NCBI GenBank assembly: GCA_009746045.1
Contig: RPFO01000050.1
Span: 3,453,216-3,504,444 of the forward strand
Direction: 5' to 3'
DNA: 51,229 nt
Origin: Mesostigma viride
Taxonomy: Eukaryota > Streptophyta > Mesostigmatophyceae > Mesostigmatales > Mesostigmataceae
This document shows positions 1 through 12,000 of the stretch, piece by piece. Each line of letters begins with the position of its first letter. Position 1 is the stretch's first letter. The position numbers and the translations under genes were made by a program. Below the pieces are notes generated by a model. The model had not been told where the DNA came from and did no database searches. It saw only the letters and a program-made list of their open reading frames with translations.

Positions 1-58
1 TGATGACGTCATGCATCCACGCAGTCCTATCGCTCGCTTGCATCCACTTCGTGCGTAC

Positions 59-3000
59 CATCTTGTCGGTGGAGGCCGTGGCCAGCAGCTGCGGTCCGCG
101 GGGTGGCCACGTGACGTTATCGGGTGATGTACAGGTGGCAGGCCAAGTGTCGCGACAAGGGTTCTCCGCCCGTCACGACACGTGCCAGGTGGCGGGAAAG
201 AACCACGTCAAGGTAGCAGGAAGGGCGGCAGGAAGGCGGCACACCACGTCCGATGCAAGGTGGCAGAGAGGTGAACCGAAAAGGTCCGGGTAGCACGCCG
301 CGCCATATGACCATCGTCATGTGAGATAGAGATGCCACGCGATAATAAGCGCCAGCTGGCAGTGTAGAGTTTATGACGAAAAAGGGCGTGCAAGAAGGAA
401 GGGGCATCCTCGCGCGGCAGAAGCTACACGCCACATGGCCATCGTTGATAATTACAACTATCGTTCATATTGTTATGGTCAGCGTGTTGCTTGCGGGCGT
501 CGTGGTGACTATCGTTGACGTTGTTATGGTCAGTGCGTTGGTCGTTGACCTTGTCATGACCTCCGCTGTGCCAATCTTTATCAAAGAGACGAGGAGTCTG
601 ATTAGGGCCATCGTCGCCGCCACCATGTCCAAACGAGAGACGCAAGAGGGGAGAAAATATTGTCAGATAATGCAAGAAGTCCCGAGTGAAGTTTCAAACA
701 AAACCTTTTCCGTTTCATAAAATCGCGTGTGGCAGCCTGCAACACGCCATGCGGCGTGATTATGGGCGGTCACAATGCGCAGATAGCAACCGCAGTGGCC
801 TCTACGCCACGAAAACGTCCTGGTCTCGAAAAACTACTGGGATAATACCTGAACAAGAGCTTTAACCGCACCAGCGGCGCCACGGCATTGAACGACAGGC
901 ACTCACAAGACAGATACGACCCAAATAAATAATAACAATAACAACCATGGCACTTGCACCATTGAGATAGTAGCACCCGCAAGTGCGGCGCCACCGCGTT
1001 GAAGGACAGGACAGACTGGGTGGCGCAATGACAGCGCCGTGATCCTTGTTGCCTTGCTACTACTATTTGCTACTGTTCTCCTTGTTGCCTGGCTGATTAC
1101 ATACTTGCTGTAGTACTTGTAGTGCTTGTAGTACCTGTTGCCTGGCTGATATGATACTTGTTGCCTGGCTGATACCTAGGTATTGCTCATGCCTACTAAC
1201 AAGTTGATATCTACTTATTGCTCATGCCTACTAACAAGTTGATATCTACTTATTGCTCATGCCTACTAACAAGTTGATATCTACTTATTGCTCATGCCTA
1301 CTAACAAGTTGATATCTACTTATTGCTCATGCCTACTAACAAGTTATTAGAACGCACCTGCGGCGCCACCGCGTTGAAGGACAGGCTGGACGTGGCGCCG
1401 TCATGCGCCGAGAGCGTGTACAAGGAACTGCTGGCGTCCCGACCCCCCTGGCCCTTGCCCTTGCCCGAAGACCCCGCCGCTGCTCCGGACGCCGCGGGGC
1501 CCCGTACGTCAAAGCACTTGACCAGCCCGTCCTCCGTGCTCACCTGTTTGCAAGGGGAGTAGTGAGGGGAAGGAACTGTGTCAGGGCTTCAAATCACGGG
1601 GGCATGGAGACCGGGGGATAAAGACCGTGCTCACCAGTTCGTAAGTGAGGGGAGGAAGTCTAGAAGGGAGGGCATTCATGGAGACTGGCGGCACAAAGAC
1701 CGTACTCGCCTGTTTGAGAGAGCCGAGGGGCGCACATGTAGCCAGGAGCAGCAATTCCAGAGTAGGCCTATCACAGGGGCCTGACCTAGCAACTGTGTGT
1801 GTGAATGAGTAGAAGCTGTGTGAGTGACCCCTCGGACTGTCTTAGCTCGCCTATTGGTGTAAGGGAGGGCATTTACAGGGGTGAAGGGATCAGGATGAGC
1901 TCACCTGGTTCAGTGGGCCCTCCTATTTGTCCGGGGGGTGCGACTGGAGGTGTGCGAGCACCAGCACACTACGATGGCACTATAAATAGCATACCGCTGG
2001 TACCACTATGGCACTATATATAGCATACCGCTGGTACTAGTATGGCACTATATATAGCATACCGCTAGTACTAGTATGGCACTATATATAGCATACAGCT
2101 GGTACTAGTATGGCACTATACATAGCATACAGCTGGTACTACTATGGCACTATATATAGCATACAGCTGGTACTAGTATGGCAGTATATATAGCATACCG
2201 CTGGTACTACTATGGCACTATATAGAGCATACCGCTGGTACCACTATGGCACTATACATAGCATACCGCTGGTACTAGTATGGCACTATATATAGCATAC
2301 CGCTAGTACTAGTATGGCACTATATATAGCATACAGCTGGTACTAGTATGGCACTATACATAGCATACAGCTGGTACTACTATGGCACTATATATAGCAT
2401 ACAGCTGGTACTAGTATGGCAGTATATATAGCATACCGCTGGTACCACTATGGCACTATATAGAGCATACCGCTGGTACTAGTATGGCACTATATATAGC
2501 ATACCGCTGGTACTAGTATGGCACTATATATAGCATACCGCTGGTACCACTATGGCACTATATATAGCATACCGCTGGTACCACTATGGCACTATATATA
2601 GCATACCGCTGGTACCACTATGGCACTATATATAGCATACCGCTGGTACAGTCATTCCCGCGTTAAGTTGCGTTTCTTAAGGTTGCGTTCCCGCGTTAAG
2701 TTGCGGCGCCGAAGTTTGGGGGGCGACCGCAACTTAAGCATGGAGGCCATCGCAACTTAACGCGGTAATGACTCAATTTGTAGGTGTCAGGCCATTTTTG
2801 GCCGCGCAGGAGGCCATTTTTTGCCAAGTCCGGACCCGCTACGTGATTTTAGGCGGCAAAATACGCCGCAAGCCCCACTGGCGCGCAAATTTCCCTGCCT
2901 GCTGGCTTAGGCGAAAAGCGTGAATCATGCAACCATACAAATTCAGTTTTGCAGCCCGGCCTGCGGGCCGCGGTACATAAGAATCCACGACAATTAAATT

Positions 3001-6000
3001 AAATTATAACATGCCCCCGTTGGGAGATGATCATGTAGCACATATTCCATGATGGGTGGGTGGAGTGGACTGAGGAAGCCGCGTAATCGAACTAACCTAA
3101 CTCTAAGCTATTAAATTAAATTAAATTAAATTATAACATGCCTCCGTGGGGAGGTCATGTAGCACATATTTCATGATGGATGGGGTGGAGGAAGCCGCGT
3201 GATCGAACTGTCCTAACTCTATCTAGAAAATCCTACCTACACTACTCATCAAAACGCCTCCTCCGCTTGGGGGGAGGTGGCTTGCCCACAGGGTCGGGCG
3301 TGTGCGCCTTGACAATCTTCTTCCACCGCGTCTTGTCCTGCATGGCCGGCAGTCCAAAGACGGGAGAGAGAGTGGATGCGGTGCTCAAACTGGGCTGGGA
3401 CCACTAGGTCGTCCAGCAACATCTGAACGTAGTTGGTGACAGGTTTCCCTACCCTTTTGGGAATGTCCTTGGGGCCAGGCCAGGTCAGAATGTGCCGCCC
3501 TGGCTGTCCAAGCCGCTGGGGGCCGGCCAGACCAAGGGTGGTGTCGACCTGGCTGGTGCGTGCAAGGTGCTACTCTAAGCTATCTAGTAGTCTAGAAAAG
3601 CCTAACTACACTACTCATCAAAATGCCACGACCATGCAGGGTCTGTAATTGAGACATCTTGATGGAAATTACCACCATCATGCCGAATGCACCACAGAAG
3701 GGCAAAGACAAGGTTGCGTTATTATTGTTTACATGCAGGCCGGCCTTTGACAGTAAATGAAGCTTCCCTCACGGCTGTTCCCAAGTTTTGTCACATTCAA
3801 ACGTGAAGCCGGCTGGCAATCAAACCCGCCAAAAAGAGAGCCGAAGTCAGAGGGTTAAAACACACCGGCGGGCATTCATTTGTGGTATAAAACGCAGGCA
3901 CTAGTGCGTGGCTGCCCACGGCGTGTTTTGCAGCCCGCCTTTGTCCAAAATATCTGGCCTGGAAAATGGACTTTAATTTGGCCGGCTTTGACGGTGTAGC
4001 TGGATCGGGCTTGACGAGAGCTGTCGAATGCCGTATAGATGTCCGTCAGAGGAGGAGGTGGTGGGCTGCTAGCCTAATTCTACCGTTAAGTTGCGTTCCC
4101 GCGTTAAGTTGCGGCGCCAAGTTTTAGGGGGCGATCGCAACTTAACGCGGGAATGACTGTACTACGATGGCACTATATATAGCATACCGCTGGTACTAGT
4201 ATGGCACTACGAAGGCATTTGCAAGTACCAGCGGTAAACTACGGGTTTCGAATCAACGTGAGGCCAGCCACCTGCAGCAGCAGTGCAAGCCGCCAATTGT
4301 GTACCAGCAACAGCAGCCAGCATATAGCGGCACGTTGCAAGTGTGTAGGTGCGAACCGGCTGCCAGCATATAGGTGTGGGCTGCGGCACATAAATGCACG
4401 CCCACCTGCCGCTAAATACTGTACGGGGTATCATACCGCAGAGTAGTGTGGTGAGTGGGGCGCCCATGTGGCAGACACCAGCACATACCACAAAGTACTG
4501 CGGCGAGTATCCTAAAACAAGCCAGCACATGGATGCCACCCCCGCCCGCACCTCGTACCAAGTACTGAAAACAAATCCTAAAACAAGTCCTAAAAGCAAC
4601 AAATTGCTAAAAACAACAAAGTACAAAACACAACGGAGTACTGAAAGCAACAAAGTAGTAAAAGACACCCGCCGGCACCACCCACCACAAAGTACTGTGG
4701 CGAGTGGGGGTCCCACGCGGCGGCTTCCACGTCGGATCCCAGCTCCCACTTGAGTGGTTTCGAGGTGTCGGGCGCGCGCATGTCCGCCTGGCAGCAGAGA
4801 TTTGGGGCCGATCGAAGCATGGGGGCATGGTACAAGCGTTCGGGCGTTGTAGCCGCTTTCGGCGCATTTGGGGTCTGATAGCAGCCTTGGGGCATTACAA
4901 TAGCATTCGGGTCTGATAGCAGCCTTGGGGCATTACAATAACATTGGGGTGTGATAGCAGCCTTGGGGCATTACAATAACATTGGGGTGTGATAGCAGCC
5001 TTGGGGCAGTACAATAACACTGGGGTGTGATAGCAGCCTTGGGGCATTACAATAACATTGGGGTGTGATAGCAGCCTTGGGGCAGTACAATAACATTGGG
5101 GTGTGATAGCAGCCTTGGGGCATTACAATAACATTGGGGTGTGATAGCAGCATTGGGGCATCATGGGAGCATTGCGGGCATTCTAGGTAGGTTTGGGGCT
5201 GAGAGTATCAGAAGCCGGGGGAAGGATCGGGGTGGGCCATCACGGACGCGAGGGATCAAACGCGGCCATGACCCGAGAGGAATGGGGCACAGGAAGCGGC
5301 AGCATGCGGGTGGGTGTGGGTGTGGGTGTGGGTGTGGGTGGGGGTGGGGGTGGGGGTAATGGGGTGGGGTTAATCAGCGTGTAGACTGCGTCACTTGGGG
5401 ATGGAGTCGGGGCTGGGGATGAAAGCAGATAGCACGATGCTCTGAGTGGGGACGAGCGGACGACAAGGATGAATGGGCAACTTGGCGTGTTTTGTGCATT
5501 TGTGTGTGTCCGGTGGTGGCGTGGGGGGGATTGCACACGTGTTTACGAGAGAAAGATGGGGAGTTCTTGGCTATTTGGCGTTGATGCAGGGATTCCTTGA
5601 CTCCTCCATTGTCTGTGGATTCCTTATCTTCTCTATTGCCTATGGATTCCTCATCTCATCCATTGTCTATGGATTCCTTATCTCCTCTATTTCTATGGAT
5701 TCCTTTTCTCCTCTCTTGTCTATGGATTCCTGATTTCCTCCATTGTCTATGGATTCCTTATCTCCTCTATTGTCTATTATGGATTTCTTATCTCCTCTAC
5801 TTGCCTACATTGATGATGATGTATGTATGTTAACTGTTATCCATCAACTCATCTGTCACCCCGCCCCTAACAGGCTCTCTTGCTTTGACCCTACCAGAAC
5901 CCAGTGAACCCCCCCCACTGAACAACTGCACAGCGCGGTCGAGCAAGCGTTTAGTGACCACAGATGCAGTGACCGGTAGCCTACCCACACCCCCTCCCCA

Positions 6001-9000
6001 GCTGCTCGAACAAATGCAGAGTGACCAGTGATGACAGATACAGTGACCGGTGGGGTACCCATAACCCACTCACCAGCTGCGCGGTGCGGTCGAAGGAGCC
6101 CGTGAGCAGCACTGTGGGGGCTTGGGGGTTCCAAAGCACCGATTGGACCTGTCCAACATCACCGTGGGCAGTGCCGCAACAGCACCAGACATCATTGCCA
6201 GCCATGCCACAGCATCAATGAAAGGCAACGGCGCTAGAACTGGGCAAAGCGACCCCTTCGCTAAGGGGTAGCCCTCGCACAGCCTAGCATGATGGTCATG
6301 GTCACTGTAATGGTCACTCTAATGGCCACCCTCACCAAGCCTAGCACACCATTCATCAACGGCGATGCCAAGCCATTAATCAAAGACAACACAACCATGT
6401 GTTCATCCATGAACGCCACATGGCCACTGGCAGCGCGGTCACAATCATCATCAACACCAATGTGACAATTATAAGTGACGCCGCCCGTATAACTAGCGCA
6501 ACACCAATGTAACAATTATAAGTGACGCCGCCCGTATAAATAGCGCAACACCAATGTAACAATTATAAGTGACGCCGCCCGTATAAATAGCGCAACACCA
6601 ATGTAACAATTATAAGTGACGCCGCCCGTATAAATAGCGCAACACCAATGTAACAATTATAAGTGACGCCGCCCGTACAAATAGCACACGGGCATCATCA
6701 GCATTCTACCAATGCCAGCAAACGGTCAGGTGAAAGAGAACACCCACTGAACCAACCCCAATGAAAGGGGCTGGCCCACCCGAGAGAAAGGTATTTGTTG
6801 CACCTGTGGGAACATCTCCAGCACGAGTCCTGTCAGGAGAGCAACGAACCGGACCAATTTATCAATGTACCCCTCGCCTGCGAATGCCGTATCGTAAGCG
6901 CTTATTGCATGAGTCCTATCAGAGAGCAACGAACCGAACTTGGACATGTACTCCTCGCCTGCTAATGCCGAATGGTAAACACTTTTAGGTTCGCTCATTG
7001 TCGCGAAACTTATAAAGAAGAGCATCCAATTCCCAACAAGATATCGGGTTTCAGAAAATAACACAGTACACCCACCTTGCCCCGGTGGTGCGTCAGCGTG
7101 TGCTTGCACTCCTCCGCGGTGATGTCCCACACTTTGACCGTGTAGTCCGCCGAGCCACTCGCCAGCACGTTACTGGCAGAAGAAAGAGATCAGAGGATAG
7201 GTCGAAGGCAGGGGGAGGCGTGAGGAGAGGAGGAAAGCATGGGCATGGGAGGGCCGGGAGAAGAAGAGGGCAGGGCGAGGTGGAGGGCAGGTGGACGGCA
7301 GTGTGAGGTGGAGGCAAGAGGCGGTTGAGGGCCGGGGGAGAATAGGAGACGGGTGGCATCACCATCGAGAGGGCGATGGGACATGCAACGCGATCGGCAC
7401 ACCGAATGGACAGAAAACAGCCGCGGCACAAAGCTGAACGGAGGAGATGATGGGGACCCTGGATCAGTCCTTGCGATCCCAAAAGTGCTTGGATTTGCGA
7501 TGGCCACCCATGATTGACGGTTTATCGCAATAGGTACTCCCAGCCGCGGTCCTATTCCTGTGGCAAGCAAACTGTACTAAGCTTACCACAGTTGCCTGCG
7601 AACTGCGATCGGTGGGGAACCCTTCGATTCTCCCAAAACCACTAACTCTCCTCCTGCACGATACTGCTGACGACACATATCTGCGGTGCTGTCTACTGAA
7701 TGGCCAAAGGCACCGACTGCCGCTTTGCACGGTTCGGTATCAACAGGCCAAAGGCAAACTACCGCTTTACACAGAACTACCTTGCCATGCATCGTTAAGT
7801 AAGTAGCTGTGAAATAATCCGCTTCGGTCATCTGGAAAACGAGGTGGTTGACGCGTGCCTGTACACTGCCACCCTTGGCCAATCCAATCCCTGGGTTCAA
7901 CCTCTCTTCGCACCTCCCATGCCAAGTACCACAAGCGCATCCACTCCGGTACACTTTGGCATGTTTCCACTTTGGTAAGTTTGCACCTCAGAATGTTTAC
8001 GTGGGCACATGCACACCAAATCAACACACGCGGCAATCATCATTCAAAGAATCGACCATTTCCTGGTTCATCCACCATGCTAGGGCCCGCTACCATCCGC
8101 CAACAAGTGTACTAGAGCCATGGGCGCGCCGGCGTATTACTGGCATCCACGCACTATGCGTACGACTTCATAATACTCTAGTCCTTCAATGCACATATGG
8201 CACCCTCCAAGCGAGCGGCGCGACTTGCTGTCGCCTGGTCTTGGGGTCAAAGAACGCAGCATACCGTTTTGGGGAGTGCCAGGTGGCAAAAGCCAGCAGG
8301 CGCTCCTTGTTGCAAAGTTGGCGATAAAGGTCGCGGCATTGACTCCGTTGCATCATCCGTGAGATCGGGCTATCCAAGACATGCTCGGCCATCGGACGAC
8401 AGGTGTGGGGGGTGGGTTCACTGGCTACTCCCCGGTACTATATCGTACTCTAGATAGCCTTCAATAATGAATACTGACAAAAATCATCAAAACTAGGAGG
8501 CACACAACTAATCAAAAGCACAAGCTACACATGAACTGCCCGATTGAAAGGGCGGCAACCTGCTACTGCCCGCAATCGAATGATCTACTAAATATATTCA
8601 TTGAGAATGACAAATTACAGAGGTGAGAGTGGCAACTGCTACTATGCTAAATAAAAAAAAAACCTAAACCCTAAACCCTAAATCCTAAACCCTAAACCCT
8701 AAACCCTAAACCCTAAACCCTAAACCCTAAACTGCAAGATATATACACTAGCTCTAACAAATACTACTGTAGCATGATGTGTGTGCCCACCGGTACTCGG
8801 CGTTCCACGTCAGCGCCATGACCGCGTCCGTGTGGCTGCCAGGCTTGAGGTCGGGGCCCACCGCCTGCTAGAGACATGACAACATCACCACAGAAAATAA
8901 ATGCAGACATGACCATGAAAACACGTTACGGAAATAACAAATGCAGGCATGAATAGGAAAATACAGCAACACAAATGCAAGACATGATGGGGACAGGAAG

Positions 9001-12000
9001 ACGCCACATACACTACCCTAGCAGCACACTGTGAAACATATAAATGCACACATACATGGTACAGCAGAATGGCAAGGTTAAAAACAGGAGAAGTTCCAAC
9101 AACATCAAGCGTTGCACCAGATAGCGCACATAACCACCATCTGCCCCTAACCCTAAGGTCCATCCCGCACAGCTCCCTTTCCCCTCTACCCTCTGTCTCC
9201 CTATCACGAAACAGTATGCTAATCGCTGCTGGCACATAGCCTCAGGAGTAAGGAATCATGGGGTCCTCAACCAGGGTTAGGAAGGGGTACATGTCAGGGA
9301 TCAGGGAGGCGCCGCCCACCTTCTTCTTCTTTTTCTTCTTCTTCTTTTCCTTCTTGCCCTCCCCCTCCCCGCCTTCATCACCGCCGACGGCGGGCGCTTT
9401 CTCACCCCCCAGCACGAGTACTGGCTCCACGTCGTCCAGCTGGCAGGGAAGGTGATAGGACGAGGGCAGGGGATGCATGACGGCAGCGGAAGCGTGAGGG
9501 CAGAGCAGGCAAGCAGTGAAGGTGGTGGGGAAAGGGCATGGCGAGCCACGGGACATGCAATCATGATCCATGCCTTGATAAGGATTATCTAGACTACATT
9601 TATCTATTGCAGTTGTCGGTAAGGGCCAGGCCAAGCGCATGGAAAGGGCAACGCTAAGTATATCTTGCAGTTGTCGGTAAGGGCAAAGCAGGGGGAGGGG
9701 AAGGGCAGGGCCAGGGGCAGGGCCAGGGGCAGGAGCAGGGCATGACGGAGGGAAGCTTAAGGCAGAAGAAGGGTGAGGGCAGAGGGAAAGGAGGGCCGAC
9801 GAAGGGAGAGGACAAAACGTGGGCGCGTGGGTGCACGGCCAACACCTGCGGTGGAACACAAGGAAGCACGCCAGAGAATGGGGGGCGCCCTGGAGAGTAC
9901 CAGCCTCCGGAGACTATGCTACACCTGGGAGTAGGACTATGAATCGCCGGGCCATCGGATTGCAGCGGGGCAGAAAGCGACAGAGTACTGGTTGACTAGT
10001 CCAAGAGCGACGGCATATGAAGCAGGAAGGCCGCCAGGGAGCCTTGTTTTTCGTGACGTGACGCGTGCCAAAACACCTTACCAGAAGACACTACGGGGGA
10101 ACAATGATTGGTATCTTGCGGGCTGTGTGTGGAGGAAATTGGGACGCAAGCACAAAGTGGGAGATACAGCCCTAGCAGGGGAGGCGCAGTTGATCACAAA
10201 TGTATGCATGCCAGTACTAAGTCCTTACCACATCCAGGCCCCGAAACTCATTCCAACGTGCCTGTAGTTTCTACGCAGACCACCAGCCTTTCGGGTATGA
10301 CAGTAACAAGTACCCACCACATCCAGGTCCCAAAACTCAATCTCTGGTTTAAACGTGCCGACCGCCGCAAAGTTGCCTGCGGGCCATGCGGCAGGAGCAG
10401 GCAGCAACAGGCAGAGTCAGCAACCAACAATGTGAGGGATATGGTGAGCGGCATGACGAAGCGATGCACGAGCGACGAGGAGCGACGTGCGCGTGTACGG
10501 GATGAGCGGCATCACGGATGGTCAGTGAAGAGATGCGTGGCAAGACGATGTGAGGGGCGTGGCATGGCGCCGTGGGGGGCATCACAAGGGGCGCTGCCAC
10601 GAGCAGCGGCATGGCATGACCAGGCGTACGCCACCATGAGGCGCATGACATGATGAAGGCCATCACACCATGGGGGTCATCGGCCATGACCTGAGGGTCA
10701 TGACACCATGGTGGGCATGGACCCACCTGGCGCAGTCACGTGCTAATTAAGGACACGATGGTGGGCATGGGATGGTGAGGGCCATGACATGATGATGGGC
10801 GTGTCACCCTTCGACCCTACCTCTAGCCGGGCTGGGCATGTCGCCTTGCAAGTGGGCACCTACGCCGCCTGGTGGCGGGGTAGCAGTGGCATGTGACATC
10901 CCCTATCTATCCTATCATCACTATCTATCCTCCATGTGTCCTATCACAATGAATAGCGAGCAAACAACGCCATACAACCACACTTCCACCCATACTTCTC
11001 CCTCTTTCGCGACAATCAATACCCAAAGCACACCACGGGCCCTTACTATGCGACTATCGACCACACCACCACCAACCACATCAAACTCAAGGTCACCACA
11101 GTAGATAGTGTTAGATAGCGTTAGATAGCAACCACATGTATTGGGGCACCCAGTACGCGTGGAAGATTGATTTACAAGTAGACTGCATGGAGGATGGCCC
11201 TGATGGTGTGCCAACTCTCCTCCCCAGCCCCTTGAGGCCAAGAGCGGGACAGCTAATCGACCCTACCCCCCCAAACCCTAATCCTGGCCCACATGACGCA
11301 GTCTGCGTGTACATTAACTATTAACTAACCCTTGACCCAACCCCTCGACCCCAACCGACTGCTCCCTTACTGAGGCGGCTGCCGCTGCCGAGGCCAATCA
11401 CGGTGGGCTCCGATCGCTGCTCCCTTACCAGCGAGCCCAATCCAAAGTACCCGAAAACCTTCCCGTCGCACATCTGTCAAGGCTCCCTCGGCTTAGCGAG
11501 CCTGCCTCCACGCCTACCGCACATCTGCTGAGTGCTGACCCCTTCTAACCCTAGCAACATACCCGCCAAGCATCCCTTCAACCCAAGAGGATGCGATATC
11601 CCATTAGGATGAAATATCCCAATAAGATGCGATATCCCAATAGGATGCGATATCCCAATAGGATGCGATATCCCAATAGGATGAAATGTCCCAATAGGAT
11701 GCGATATCCCTAAGGGATGAGACATCCAACCACCTGCTCCCTTGCCGAGGTCCCCTCACCTAACTCCTTCACCTTGACCCATATCTAACTCCCTTACACC
11801 TGCTCCCAAACCAAGGCTCCCTTATCGAACCACCTGCCCTGCTCCCTTACCGAGGCTGCCACCGCTGCTGGCGCCCGCACCACGCGGGTCGCAATCCATC
11901 CACGCAACGCACAGCGGGTAGCCCCCCAGCAGGATGTCGTGGTGGACATAAAAGTCCACGCTCCCCTCCTCCTCGCCCTTCTCTGGGGTCGTGTCGCTGT

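Noticed and set aside
8662-8732. Chromosome end
   Set aside because: The repeat is inside an intron with exons of the same gene on both sides.
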